Source: Manihot esculenta (Eukaryota > Streptophyta > Magnoliopsida > Malpighiales > Euphorbiaceae). From it: a stretch of 64,000 nt of DNA. Positions 1 through 11,110 of this stretch are shown piece by piece. The stretch is taken from positions 25,600,716-25,664,715 of the forward strand of contig NC_035176.2 in NCBI RefSeq assembly GCF_001659605.2, in the 5' to 3' direction. How positions within the stretch are numbered: the stretch's first letter is position 1; the number at the start of each line of letters is the position of its first letter. The translations under genes were made by a program, and so were the position numbers. Below the pieces are notes generated by a model. It searched no databases and was not told the DNA's origin. It worked only from the letters and a program-made list of their open reading frames with translations.

Positions 1-3000
1 CCTGAGGAAGTACAACTTGGTGATGGTAAAACGCTTGCTGTATCACATACTGGTTTTGTGCAAATTCCTGCTTACTCTAAGAATTTATCATTGCCTAATG
101 TGTTATGTGTGCCTAATCTGCGCAAGAATTTGGTTTCAATTGCTAAGTTATGTCGCACTAATCATGTTTCTGTGGAATTTTTTCCATCTTATTTTGTTGT
201 GAAGGATCTGTACACGGGGGCGTCTCTGCTACGGGGAGAGAACATTGATGATATATACTGTGCAAGTTTTTCCAGAGTTAATTCTCAACGTCCTCAGCTG
301 AATGTTACTACTCGGTGTCTGTCTTTGCTTTCTGAATGGCATCACAAGCTTGGTCATCCCAACAATAAAGTCTTTTTGTTAGTACTTCGAAATATTGGTC
401 TTCAGTCTATGTCTAACTATGTTTCTAGTTTTTATTGTACTTCCTGCTCTATGAGCAAGAGTCATAAATTACCGTTTTTTGAGAATTCTCTTGTTAGTAA
501 TAAGCCTTTGCAACTTGTTTATTCCGATGTTTGGGGTCCTACACAAAAATCTATTGATGGCTATGAGTATTACGTTACATTTATTGATCACTATTCTAAG
601 TATGTTTGGCTATATCCCATGAAGAAGAAATCTGATACTCATGATTTGTTTATCCACTTTCAGAAATTGGTTGAAAATTATTTTCACACTAAAATTGTTT
701 CTGTGTTTACTGATAATGGTGGGGAGTATCAAAAGCTTAAGCATCATTTTTTGTCTTGTGGTATTTCACATTATACAACACCTCCACATACGCCAGAGCA
801 TAATGGTACTGCTGAACGTCGTCATCGCTCAATAGTTGAAACAGGTCTTGCTATGTTACAATTTTCGTCTTTACCTTCTAATTATTGGTCTCATGCTTTC
901 CAGGCTGCTGTTTATTTGCTCAATCGGTTGCCTTCGTCCGCTATTTCGTTTCAAACACCTTTCTCTAGATTGTTTAGTATGTCTCATAATTTTAAGCGAT
1001 TAAAATCTTTTGGTTGTCTTTGTTTTCCATGGCTAAGGCCATATAATAATTCTAAACTTCAGTGTCGTTCATTGCCTTGTATTTTTCTTGGATATTCTCC
1101 AACTCAATCTGCATACAAATGTTACGATCCAAAGGCTAATCGTTTGTATTTGTCTCGTCATGTTCAATTTGTTGAGCATATTTTTCCATCTGAAACTTGC
1201 ACTAGTTCTCATCAATTTACAGATTATTTTCGAGATGCTTCTTGTACAGGTTCGGCACAACAACAAAATTCATCACCTGTTGCACCAACTGCAGTTGCTT
1301 CGGTTCCATTGGCAATTTCTATTCCAAGTGATTCTGATTTGTTGGTTTCGAGTACTGGTTCAGAATCTATTACAGCATTATCAGCAGAATCTGATCAATC
1401 TGCCATGCCATTAATTAGTACTGAGACTCAACAAGTTGAACCTTTGATGACTGAATCTTCTACTGATGATTTAGATTTGCCACTACCGATTGTTTCACAA
1501 GACTCAATTCCAGCTCCTGTACAACGGCAGCAGCGACAAAGGAAGCCTAACTCAAAGTATTTTAATTCTTCTTTTGTTAATCTTACAACTAAATATCCTT
1601 TACAGGATACACTCGAGCCAAGAACAGTTAAACAAGCTCTGGCAAGTTCACTTTGGCGGCAGGCAATGGATTCAGAGTACAATGCTCTTTTGCAAAATAA
1701 AACTTGGGAGCTGGTTCCGAGAGACAAACATCATCTTATTAGTTGCAAATGGGTGTTTCGGATTAAGCGTAAACCGGATGGTACTATTGATAAGTACAAG
1801 GCACGTTTGGTTGCCAAAGGATTTCTTCAGGAACTTGGGCGTGATTATTTTGATACATTTAGTCCGGTTACAAAACCGGTCACAATTCGGGTAGTTCTTA
1901 CTCTTGCAATTTCTAAAGGATGGCAGTTAAGGCAATTGGATGTAAATAATGCCTTTTTACATGGCACACTTTATGAAGATGTCTACATGCAGCAACCTCC
2001 AGGATATGTGCAACCTGAGTTTTCTGATTATGTTTGCAAACTAAAGAAGTCTCTTTATGGTTTGAAACAGGCTCCACGAGCTTGGTATCTTGAACTTACT
2101 TCTTTTTTGCTCAAACTTGGTTTTCGCAAATCAAATGCTGATGCGTCCTTGTTTATTTTTTCCTCCAATGGGATTACTGCATATTTTCTAGTATATGTTG
2201 ATGATATTGTACTTACAGGTAATAACAATCATTTTCTGAATACCTGTGTACAGAAGCTCTCTGCTCAGTTCTCTATCAAAGATTTGGGAATATTAAATCA
2301 TTTTTTGGGGGTTGAAGTAATTTCTACAGCTGCAGGATTATTTCTTTCACAACATCGACATATTGCTAATTTGTTAGACCGATTTGATATGGCTGGAGCT
2401 AAAGAGGTGAATACTCCTATGTCTACAGGAGACAAGCTGATCTTAAATGATGGTTCTAGTTCGACTGATTCCACCGTATATCGCCAAATTGTTGGATCTC
2501 TTCAATATTTGGCAATTACGCGTCCTGATGTTTCTTTTGCAGTGAATCGGCTGTCACAGTTTATGCATGCACCGACGCAAACTCATCTTCAAGCACTGAA
2601 ACGTGTTTTGCGATATCTCAAAGGAACCATACATTATGGCTTATTTCTCAATCGAAATTCCACTCATACTCTGTCTGCCTTCTCTGATTCTGATTGGGGT
2701 GGTGCCCTTGATAATGGGCGGTCTACAACTGCTTATGTTCTATATCTTGGTTCTAATATTATCTCTTGGAAATCTAGTCGGCAAAAGACTGTCTCACGAT
2801 CTTCTACAGAGGCTGAGTACAAAGCCTTAGCCAATGCTGCAGCAGAGGTATTTTGGGTTCAAAGTTTATTACAAGATTTGGGAGCACCAATATCACAACC
2901 ACCAGTCCTTCATTGTGATAATCTTGGTGCAACTTACTTCTGCGCCAATCCAATTTATCATACTAGGATGAAGCATCTTGCACTGGATTACCATTTTGTT

Positions 3001-3174
3001 CGCGAGAAAATTAATGTTGGACAGTTAAGGGTTCTTCACATAAGTTCAAAAGATCAAGTTGCTGATGTGCTTACAAAGGCTTTGGGAAGAACTCAGTTTT
3101 GTTACTTTAGAACCAAGATTGGAGTCTCCAATGGCGCCTCAATCTTGCAGGGGCGTATTAAGGATAAAAACTAA
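1..3174 (+). CDS. Ty1/Copia retrotransposon polyprotein, 5' end outside window
   Basis: The frame is open from base 1 to a TAA at 3172-3174, about 1057 codons without a stop or frameshift; gag and protease lie upstream of the window. In order: GAG-pre-integrase zinc module (HHKLGH near residue 114, then CTSC about 30 residues later), integrase core with acidic residues near D176 (SDVWGP), D238 (TDNGGEY) and E272 (GTAERRHR), a Ser/Gln-rich linker, reverse transcriptase with YVDD at bases 2194-2205, and RNase H (STEAEY, then CDN and HIRMKH-like LTR-proximal motifs ending VLTKAL). The order integrase before reverse transcriptase defines Copia. The last codons run past the polypurine tract into the LTR. 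An uninterrupted frame suggests a fairly young element; whether gag-protease is intact cannot be seen here. An internal GTG at 58 is not a real start. Confidence 0.95.
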   Translation, partial: PEEVQLGDGKTLAVSHTGFVQIPAYSKNLSLPNVLCVPNLRKNLVSIAKLCRTNHVSVEFFPSYFVVKDLYTGASLLRGENIDDIYCASFSRVNSQRPQLNVTTRCLSLLSEWHHKLGHPNNKVFLLVLRNIGLQSMSNYVSSFYCTSCSMSKSHKLPFFENSLVSNKPLQLVYSDVWGPTQKSIDGYEYYVTFIDHYSKYVWLYPMKKKSDTHDLFIHFQKLVENYFHTKIVSVFTDNGGEYQKLKHHFLSCGISHYTTPPHTPEHNGTAERRHRSIVETGLAMLQFSSLPSNYWSHAFQAAVYLLNRLPSSAISFQTPFSRLFSMSHNFKRLKSFGCLCFPWLRPYNNSKLQCRSLPCIFLGYSPTQSAYKCYDPKANRLYLSRHVQFVEHIFPSETCTSSHQFTDYFRDASCTGSAQQQNSSPVAPTAVASVPLAISIPSDSDLLVSSTGSESITALSAESDQSAMPLISTETQQVEPLMTESSTDDLDLPLPIVSQDSIPAPVQRQQRQRKPNSKYFNSSFVNLTTKYPLQDTLEPRTVKQALASSLWRQAMDSEYNALLQNKTWELVPRDKHHLISCKWVFRIKRKPDGTIDKYKARLVAKGFLQELGRDYFDTFSPVTKPVTIRVVLTLAISKGWQLRQLDVNNAFLHGTLYEDVYMQQPPGYVQPEFSDYVCKLKKSLYGLKQAPRAWYLELTSFLLKLGFRKSNADASLFIFSSNGITAYFLVYVDDIVLTGNNNHFLNTCVQKLSAQFSIKDLGILNHFLGVEVISTAAGLFLSQHRHIANLLDRFDMAGAKEVNTPMSTGDKLILNDGSSSTDSTVYRQIVGSLQYLAITRPDVSFAVNRLSQFMHAPTQTHLQALKRVLRYLKGTIHYGLFLNRNSTHTLSAFSDSDWGGALDNGRSTTAYVLYLGSNIISWKSSRQKTVSRSSTEAEYKALANAAAEVFWVQSLLQDLGAPISQPPVLHCDNLGATYFCANPIYHTRMKHLALDYHFVREKINVGQLRVLHISSKDQVADVLTKALGRTQFCYFRTKIGVSNGASILQGRIKDKN
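3149..3156 (+). other. Copia polypurine tract
   Basis: The purine run AGGGGCG lies just before the inferred LTR start and inside the polyprotein frame. It would prime plus-strand DNA synthesis. The LTR would normally open with TG; here it reads TATTAAGG, as if TGTTAAGG had mutated. Confidence 0.6.
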
Positions 3175-3505
3175 CTATAACAGTTTTATCTATTTTTAAG
3201 TATTTGAGTTATAACTGTATACTTATCTTGTATTTAGTTAGTTGTAGATATTAAGGATAAAGACTAACTATAATAGTTTTATCTATTTTTAGTATTTGAG
3301 TTATAGCTGTATACTTATTTTTAGTATTTGAGTTATAGCTGTATACTTATTTTTAGTATTTGAGTTATAGCTGTATACTTATTTTTAGTATTTGAGTTAT
3401 AGCTGTATACTTATATTGTATTTAGTTAGAGACATTATATAAGCTTCTGTAATACGTTCAGTAAATAATACAAAAACCCTTTTCTCTATAAATAGTAGTA
3501 TATCA
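3156..3505 (+). repeat. 3' LTR of the Copia element
   Basis: It begins right after the polypurine tract. It holds a TATA-like TTATATAAGC near 3434 and an AATACAAAAACCC stretch, as in short Copia LTRs, and probably ends at the CA of TATATCA at 3505 (the copy of that motif ending 3513 is the alternative). Its 5' half is expanded: the segment opening TATTAAGGATAAA is repeated from about 3250, followed by a 32-bp tandem repeat. The 5' LTR is outside the window, so the ends cannot be confirmed by comparison. Confidence 0.65.
3291..3416 (+). repeat. 32-bp tandem repeat inside Copia LTR, about 4 copies
   Basis: Units start at 3291, 3323, 3355 and 3387, each opening AGTATTTGAGTTATAGCTGT; the copies are almost identical. 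A related single unit lies at about 3199-3230. The array is upstream of the LTR TATA-like box, the position of LTR enhancer repeats. Confidence 0.85.
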
Positions 3506-3529
3506 TTATATCAATTGAGCAATTGCGCC

Positions 3530-4111
3530 TTAATGCAACAACCTACAGAATGATATTAAGCAATAAATATAGGAATAATATAAATACCAAGAATAATTGA
3601 GTAAACTATATAATTACATAAATCTCACAATCAATTGAACTGAAACTTTGATTATACTTTAACTGAAAAGAAGAAACTTAGCCACACATATTCATGGCTA
3701 AGAGTGAGAGATGAAAAATGAGATGAGATAAGAGATACATCAGATTGCCCCCTTTTTATAGTGTTAAGAGTCCTAATTTAACCTAAATACACGTAACTAA
3801 AATCAAAATTGAGTACAGCTTGGCAGATGAGAAAATTGTTCGTCAAGTATGTTTATGCCCATAACGTAGTCCATAACACAACTCGCCTAGAAATTAGAGT
3901 TTAAATATGACTTTGTTCCTTATCCTTCTATGAATTTGATTGTGGCCACGTTTGATATCAGAATGTGGATTTCAAATTGGATTTTTTGCTTGTTATTCTC
4001 CAATCCTATCAAGATAATAAAATTTAAACGAATCAACATGTTTTAAACGAAATTAAACTCAATATCTAAGTATTTTGTAATATTAAAGCTGCGTAATTGT
4101 GCATATTATCA
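3530..4111 (-). repeat. Putative LTR of the Athila-like Gypsy element
   Basis: Read on the minus strand, a polypurine tract TAGGGGAATTG (plus 4110-4122) is followed by an LTR-like start TGATAATATGC at 4111. About 350 bp further is a promoter-like CACTATAAAAAGGGGG (plus 3748-3763). The lower boundary is uncertain, at about 3516-3535. Together with the downstream minus-strand gag-pro relic this suits the 3' LTR of that element. No matching 5' LTR was found, so assignment to the same element is an inference. Confidence 0.5.
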
Positions 4112-4323
4112 ATTCCCCTACACTTAGATCAGACGTGCCCTCAAGTGTGTATTTATTAATCAGAAAAGACTCACAAAAGCTACCCATAATCAATGGCTCA
4201 CAAAGTTAACTTATTTCAAGCAACTAGCATTTCACAGCAAAATCTCATATATATATATATAAATCATAAAAGAAATACTAACACAATCTTTAAAACTGAA
4301 ATGTAACAAATTCATTCTTAATT

Positions 4324-5159
4324 GGCAAAATTATTTTTTAATCCCTAAGGTTTAATGTAATTAACACTTCTGTCTCTCTATTTTGGCGACCCAACACTTA
4401 AATTCCTCACTTTCTCTTCCGTTCAAATTCGTAGTCCTTCTATCCAAAATAGTCGTTTGGAACATCTGAATTGACAAAATTGACCCTCACTGAAAGTCCC
4501 ATGTCAGCCTCCTCATCATAACTCCTACCCCTTCTGCAATAAATCTCTCTTTGTTTTTGCAAGGTCACTCTTTCATCTCTCTATTGACCCTCCAAGAAAA
4601 GAACTTGCAACTCTCAAATAATACTTTAGAGATCCAATACTTGGAATCTCACCTTATGAATGGTGGTGGTGGTGCTGATCGGAGAAGTGGTGGTGGATTT
4701 GGAGAGAGAAGGGTGTTGAGAGAAGTTGACGATGGGCTTCTGCTGTCTGCTTGTTACAAATATCTTAGAGGAAAAAAAGAGAAAGATATGAGAGAGAAGA
4801 AAGATGGAAAAGAGAGAGAAAAAAAAAGAAGGAAAATCAACAATGCCAAAAGGAAATAGAGAAGATATGAGGGAGAAGAAAGATGGAAAAAAGAGAAAAA
4901 AAAAAGAAAATAGAGAAGATATGAAAGAGAAGAAAGATGGAAGGTTTCACGTTGAGAGGGTTTTAACAAGTTCATTAAGGCTATTTTTAGAAAAATTCTC
5001 ACCTCTCACCTTTGACTCTTTGACCAAACGGCTATTTTGGACAGAAGGACTACGAATTTGGACGGAAGAGAAAGTGAGGGACTTAAGTGTTGGTCGCCAA
5101 AATAGAGGGACAGAAGTGTTAATTACGTTAAACCTCAGGGACTAAAAAATAATTTTCTC
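4324..5159. mobile_element. Non-autonomous Mutator-like TIR element, copy 1
   Basis: Two inverted arms of about 130 bp, 4324-4460 and about 5020-5159, match along their length. The left arm opens GGCAAAATTATTTTTTAATC; the right arm, reversed, opens GAGAAAATTATTTTTTAGTC. Both carry TTTTGGCGACC, AACACTTAA and CCAAAATAG blocks. The flanks are 9-bp near-direct repeats, TTCTTAATT (4315-4323) and TTCTTAATA (5160-5168), the length typical of Mutator-like elements. The 560-bp interior has no transposase. It holds a CT-rich part related to copy 2 and a GA-rich tandem stretch. Open frames of up to 113 codons in it are low-complexity Lys/Glu runs and are not called as genes. Confidence 0.85.
4764..4945 (+). 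repeat. GA-rich degenerate tandem repeat inside MULE copy 1
   Basis: Three degenerate units carry the shared core GAGAAGAAAGATGG (about 4795, 4873 and 4930), separated by A/G runs. Simple repeat; no coding content. Confidence 0.75.
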
Positions 5160-5807
5160 TTCTTAATATGTGTAACGCCCCGAAAATCGGACCGCTACCG
5201 GCGCTAGGATCCGGGTCGACTTAAGGCCGCCGGGACCCGTAGCAAGCCTGACATGTAACCTGTAAACCTGTTTAATCCCATACATGATCAACAATCATAC
5301 ATAAAAATTTAAAACTTTTCCTCATACGTACTGTCATCAACTAACTCAACCTGTGCATACCCTGAACATATACATAACATAGTCCCTCTGTGGGATCTCA
5401 TCATGCCTTAAAGGCAAAACAGCCTGTGTTGAGTTAGTTTACATAAACATCATAACATAAGATCATGTATAGACAAAAGGGATTAACAAAACATTATGGT
5501 CAAGCACAACTCTATCCTCAATAACCTCATTACATAACATTCTGAATATTTTTACATTTCATCAATTGTCATGTCCACATACTAACTATTACATACATAA
5601 GACATACTTCAAAACTCTGGCTAACCTTCTGATCTACCCTGTACCTGCACATCTGGGGTTAGGGGAGAGGGGTGAGCTACAAAGCCCAGTGAGCAGAATA
5701 GTATAAAACAATATATTAAAATTTTATGCTTTCATGGAATGCAACACATCACAACAAATCACATCTCGGATGGTATTGTCACCTATAATCCTCTACATAG
5801 GTCCAAC

Positions 5808-5960
5808 TGTGCCGGGACGTAGAATGGGTCAACCGGTCTTTCCCTTATCATAACATATCATATGGACCAACTGTGCCAGGGACGTAGAATGGGTACAACC
5901 TGGACTTTCTCTTACATCGTGCCAGGGACGTAGAATGGGTACAACCTGGACTTCCATACC
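5808..5960 (+). repeat. Three-copy repeat inside solo LTR
   Basis: The block GGGACGTAGAATGGGT recurs three times (about 5816, 5880 and 5927) with similar flanks (GTGCC before, AACC after), spaced about 50-60 bp. Confidence 0.85.
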
Positions 5961-6370
5961 ATAACATGCCATAACATCAATCATATCATATGAGGACTAA
6001 AGGATCATCCAATAACCAATCCACATCAACATTAACATCATAAATGCAATGCAACATATTCGTGAATACTAATGCAAGCAACCTATTATATCTCATGGCA
6101 TTCATGATGCATGGATCATGCTCAAAATTCATATTTCATTTATTTAAAACTTAAGGTTTATTCCACTCACCTCTGGCTAGCTCTGACAAACTCTGTAGCA
6201 GCTGGCTCACTGCTGGGGTCCTCGGTTCCTCGGGTCCGAACCTACACAGGTGGACTCCAATGAGGGACCAAACATACATAAACATAACTCTAATATACTC
6301 CCCAAAAACCCCCTAAAACATCATGAAACAATCACATAACAACATGCAAGAAATGGCTGGACAGGGCACT

Positions 6371-7316
6371 TTCGGCGGCAGGTTCGGCGGCCGAAAGTCC
6401 CTCCAGAGCCGAAAGTCAGGCAGGTTCAGCGGCACCTTCGGCGGCCGAAACTCCCAGACAGAGACGAAACTTATGCATGTTCGGCGGCACCTTCGGCGGC
6501 CGAAAGTCCCAGACAGAGACGAAAGTCTCCCTTCGGGGGCAACTTCGGCAGCCGAAAGGCCTGCCTCACCAGCCATGTTCGGCGGCCGAAAGTGCCTTCG
6601 GCTGCCGAACCTGGTTTCTGCCGAAGGGCAGAAACTTGGCTCCCAAATGCATTTTCGCCTCCAAACTCACCAATCATGCATATACCTCAGTTAAAACATG
6701 CATACAAGTTCCTAGGGGCCTCAAAACATCAAATACCCCAACTACAACACTTCAAACACACAAAAACAACATACATTGTCCAAGACATCAAGGTTAACCC
6801 ATAACTCCACATATAACCTAACATGCATTTCTACCCATCGATCTAGCATAAAACTTATTGAAAACACATAAGGAGCTTAAGATCGGCTCTTACCTCTTGA
6901 AGATCGAGAGGGAGACGACCTAAACTTGGAGATCCAAGAAGATGAGCTCCTGAGTTTCCAAAGCTCCAAAACTTGTTTCAAAAGTTCAAAACCTTCAATG
7001 CAAACTTAAAACTCAAGAAAAATGGTGGGGATTTGGAGGAAGAACACTAGGTTTGCAAAGGGAAAGTCGGAAGCTTGCTGTGGCCGAAAATGGGAGAAAG
7101 CTCGCCCATTTCGGCTAAGTGCCCCTTATATAGTGGCTGGCCAGGCCACGTTCGGGGGCCGAATGTGCCTCCGCATCCATGCAAATGTTCGGCGGCCGAA
7201 CTTGACTTTCGGCGGCCGAACCTGAACTTCCCTAACTCATGCTTTCGGGGGCCTAACGTGCCTCCAAAACGCATGCATGTTCGGCGGCCGAACTTGACTT
7301 TCGGCGGCCGAACCTG
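6371..7316. repeat. Dispersed TTCGGCGGCCGAA motif cluster in solo LTR
   Basis: Exact TTCGGCGGCCGAA occurs at 6383, 6437, 6492, 6578, 7188, 7208, 7280 and 7300, with variants (TTCGGCGGCA, TTCGGGGGCC) between. The motif has inverted 5-bp arms TTCGG/CCGAA. The pair at 7188/7208 is duplicated 92 bp downstream at 7280/7300. It is CpG-dense in otherwise AT-rich DNA. Confidence 0.9.
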
Positions 7317-9145
7317 GGTTTTCCTCCAATGCTATTTTCATGTAAAAACTCATTTTCTTTTATACTTAAAACATTAAAATACATGAAAACATTTTATAAA
7401 ACATGTTCTTACCCTTCTAGAGATTTCCGACGTTCGAGATCCCACCGGACGGTAGGGATTCCGATACCGGAGTCTAGCCGGGTATTACAATATGTGACTA
7501 TGCAATTAAGTTCTATCAAATTCTTAAGTTAGTGCATAAAGAAATATATACCCAACTAACCAAAAAAGTCTCTTAAAATTATAATTTTCACCGTGGAACC
7601 AGGAATCCAGTTTTTATTTATTTTATCATTTTTATTTTTATTTTTATAGTCTTTGTTCGAGATTTTTTCAGGTCCTATGAAGGTATACTCTCCCAATACT
7701 TATTTTTTCCATTCACAAGGAACATCCCTTACTTAAGGGGAATGGGCCCGAACCACCCAAACCAACCGTGATGGTAAACCATATTATTAGTGGTATGTTT
7801 CGAATTATTAACTGCCCCTACGGTTATAATTCTCCCAATCATTTGCTTTTTCCATCACAAGAGACTTCTCTTGCTTAAGGGGATCAAATGTCGTACAATT
7901 TGAACCGGCTAATATTGATAAACCACCCAAAAATTAATAATAATAATTTTTTTTAAACTTAGTTCCCTAGGATAGTATCAAGACTCATTGCAGTAGGTTA
8001 AAGTAGAGTTTCAAAATACATTATTGGTATTTTATCAAGCAATATCAATTCACTTAAATATAAGTTTGCATATTTCAACCCATAAAGAAAATGCTAGAAT
8101 CTCTTAATGATCTGCATAAAAAGATAAGAGAATGTCATTTGTACTAGCTACCTAAAATAATTCAATTTAACTCTGAAAGTAAATTTTTATTTTATTTTTA
8201 TATTTTTATATATTTTTTTATTATTTTTTATTTTTAGTTTTTAAGGAGGATAAACAAATTAAACAAAAAAAAAAAATTAAAACTAAAGCAGATAATCAAC
8301 ATGTATATAGACAGACTCTCCCCACACTTATTACAATGTTTTCGATGTGATAAAAAAAAAACAAAACAACCAAAGCAGATATATGTTCAACTATTCCCCC
8401 ACACTTGAATCATAATAAAAAGTAAGAAGAGAGTTTAGAATATGACTCGGAAGGATGTTATATGACGGGTTGCGCCCATTGAAGGTGCGAGCTCGCCGGC
8501 CATTAGTGGTGGAGGAGGATCTGAGTTTGGGAGCCATGAGAATATGTGAGGTGCGGCTACTTAATACTACCTTCTTCACTCAAAACAACACACCGTTGTG
8601 TGAGAAGAAAAAATAAAAAATAAAAATAAAAATCACAGACTTGTAAAATACATAAAGTAAAAATCTCAAACTCGTAAAACACTTACCATTGGAGAAGATG
8701 ACTGAGAATAAAAAAAAATTAAATGAAACAAATAAAACAGAAATAAATAAAGATCAAAACAGGGAGATTTTGTTTTACCCATCGTAGGGTTGATTATGGG
8801 TATAATAAAAAATACAAACATACCCCTGTAAAAAAAAAATTTATTTTATTTTTTTAACAAAATAATTAAAATCTAACTAGAGAATGGAAGGAGTAGTTCT
8901 ATTTTATATTCATAGTTAGATTTCATTTGAATATAATGGATATCAAACAATTGGTGTCGTTTTACTGAAAGTGATCTCCTTTATAAAATGGCTTAAGAAA
9001 TATTTGTTGGAATGGTAATTTCAAATTGTATGAAGTGCAATTCTCATTTATGAATGGAAGTGGTTGACCGGGCAATGATTCATGCTCCACTTTTATTCCC
9101 TGTATAATAGAAGGTAAAAATTTAGTATGAATATTAGATGATTCC

Positions 9146-11035
9146 TCAATAGAAGCAATTAATATGGTGCAGTGGTTTATTTGCTTTTAATTCATATATC
9201 ACTTGTTTTAAACAATCAAAATTTTTCTTTATATTTATTGAGCTGGATTTTCCAAAATTCTCACAAAATTTAGTATTCAACTCATCTCCATATTCCAATT
9301 TAAGCACTTGTTGAACTAGAAGTTTACTGGTATCCACTCTATATACACTAGAAATATTATTGGGGTGTTTCACATCATCATAAACATTAAATTCAATGAC
9401 TTCCCCATCAAACTCCATGGTGAGAGTGCTATCATAAATATTTATATTCGTTCTAGCAGTAGATAAAAAGAGTATCTCTAGCAAAATATCAGAAAAATTT
9501 GAGAATTTATTGTCCTCCATAGGGATCACATAAAAATCAGCAGGAAATATTAAATTATCTACTTGTACTAAAACATCCTCTAACACCCCATCAGGATAAA
9601 CAATAGCGCGGTCAACCAATTGAATCACCACACCCGTTTCTTTTAATGGACCAACATTCAAAGATTGAAAAACTAATAAAGGCATCATAATATTTATTGA
9701 TACACCTAAATCACACTTTGCTTTTTTGACAATGTTATCAATTTTAATAGGTATAGTGAACATACCTTAGTCTTTGCATTTGGTAGGCATTTTACTTTGA
9801 AAAACAATAGATACCTTTTCATCCATATAAATCTTTTGGTAGCCTACCAGCTTTCTTTTATTTGTGCATAATTCCTTTAAGAGCTTCGCATAGCGAGGTA
9901 CCTGTTTAATTGCATCAAGTAAAGGTATATTGACTTTTACCTTACGAAGTGTCTCAAGGATCTCCTTTTCTTCTTTCTCTTGTTTGAACCTGGCTAATCT
10001 CTGAGGAAAAGGAGGTTTAATGATCAGAGGTTCAGATTGCTCAGATGCTGAAGCTGATTTGTCTTGTTCAGGTATGGTCATCTCAGTTTCCAGATCTGTA
10101 CTATGATTGTGCCCACGACTTACCTGACGAGGATTGTCATGCCTGCGACTTACCTGACGAGGATTGTCCTGCAGTTCTTTTCCACTTCTGAGTATAGCGG
10201 CACTTACATTCTGCTTAGGGTTCACTATTGTCTGAGAGGGTAGTTTACCTTGATTTTTCAATTTGTTCATTGACATTGCTAATTGACTTATTTGTATTTC
10301 CAGATTGTGAATACTCATTCGGGTCTCCTGTTAAAATTGTTGAATATTAGTTGCGAAACTTTTAACAATATCTTCTAAGGACATACCTGAATTAGATGAA
10401 GATGTTTGCTGTTGAAATTGTTTAGGCTGATAGCTTTGAAAATTTTGTTGTTTATAGCAAAAATTTGGGTGGTTTCGCCATCCTGGATTATATGTATTTG
10501 AGAAAGGATCATACTCTCTTTGTGGAGGACTTAGGAACCCATTGACAGCATCCACATGCTGGTCATCCTCTTGAAGTAATGGGCACATATCAGTGGGATG
10601 ACTCGTATTAGCTCAAATTCCATAAGCTTTGACTTGTTGTGCCTTCTCTGCAATAAGATTTTCAACTAAAGTGGTTAGATGAGAAAGTCTAGATTCAACA
10701 GAAGAATTACTTACCTCGTAAACTCTCCTATGAGAGTCTTGTATAGGTACAAATTACTGTGAATTTGCTGCCATTGTAGATATTAATTTTCTAGCCTCTC
10801 GAGATGTTATTTTGCGTATTGCACCTCCACTTGCAGTATCTATCATACGTTTTTCCATAGTTGTGAGTCCTTCATAAAAATGGAGCATGATTTGTTTATC
10901 TGAAATGTCATGCCGAGGACAGCTAGCACATAGGCATTTAAATCTCTCTCAATAGTCAGGGAGAGTTTCTGTTTCCTTTTGCTTAATTCCTGATATTTCT
11001 CTTCTTATTGCAGATATCTAGAAGCGGGAAAGAAA
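9146..11035 (-). pseudogene. Athila-like Gypsy gag-protease pseudogene
   Basis: One minus-strand frame runs from about 11035 to 9146 with in-frame stops near 10950, 10755, 10612, 10328 and 9767. Read across the stops it shows the Athila-type gag stretch with CLCASCPRHDI and ISDKQIMLHFYEGL, a SHPTDMCP block, QYNPGWRNHPN-like text, MSIHNLEIQISQLA and ILRSGKEL, then a retropepsin-like domain whose active-site region reads DLGVSINIMM (family: DLGAS.N.MP). At least two stops fit C-to-T/G-to-A decay of CAA or TGG codons, as expected for a silenced, methylated copy. The frame is lost after codons for HHINCFY at 9146. Reverse transcriptase and integrase are absent. The family is clear; the clade is judged from motif wording. 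Confidence 0.85.
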
Positions 11036-11090
11036 CCTAAAACATACTTGGGTAAAAAAAAATCAATCAACAACTAACTATGACATACAC

Positions 11091-11110
11091 CAACCTGGCT
11101 CTAATACTAA
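11091..11110 (-). other. Retrotransposon primer-binding site (initiator Met tRNA type)
   Basis: On the minus strand TTAGTATTAGAGCCAGGTTG follows the LTR end directly. It matches the Copia-type site TGGTATCAGAGCC complementary to the 3' end of initiator tRNA-Met, with a few changes. It fixes the inner edge of the adjacent LTR. Confidence 0.75.

Larger units (their letters stand above)
5171..7489. repeat. Solo LTR, 2319 bp, with 5-bp target duplication
   Basis: Starts TGTAACGCCCCG and ends CGGGTATTACA, giving TGTAA/TTACA inverted tips. The flanks are the perfect 5-bp direct repeat ATATG (5166-5170 and 7490-7494). There is no internal retrotransposon sequence, so this is a solo LTR left by LTR-LTR recombination. 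It is much richer in GC than its surroundings. It holds three copies of a roughly 50-bp repeat near 5808-5960 and eight exact copies of a 13-bp CGGC-rich motif. Open frames of 67-123 codons at 6313-7532 fall on this motif and are judged spurious. Length and tips suit a Gypsy element, but the clade cannot be set from the LTR alone. Confidence 0.9.
4112..9140 (-). mobile_element. 3' internal region of decayed Athila-like Gypsy element, split by two insertions
   Basis: Sequence left of the MULE (4112-4323) and right of the solo LTR (7490-9140) becomes continuous when both insertions are removed with their target duplications. The remaining stretch holds no reverse transcriptase or integrase that I can recognise, so pol is deleted or eroded. 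It contains an imperfect repeat (about 7680-7745 and 7825-7890, both CTCCCAAT... to CTTAAGGGG), poly-A/T tracts and one 62-codon minus-strand frame (8391-8579, beginning MKKVVLSSRTSHILMAPK) of unknown meaning. Between 8900 and 9140 a minus-strand frame shifted from gag-pro stays open for about 60 codons, suggesting one frameshift at the end of protease. Confidence 0.5.

Noticed and set aside
17..1894. Secondary frames within the Copia polyprotein region
   Set aside because: Shadows of the real frame, with no domain content.
4551..5145. Lys/Glu-rich frames of 82-113 codons
   Set aside because: Low-complexity translation of GA-rich repeat inside the MULE.
6313..7532. Cluster of 67-123 codon frames
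   Set aside because: All lie in the solo LTR and arise from the CpG-rich 13-bp motif array; their translations are motif repeats on both strands.
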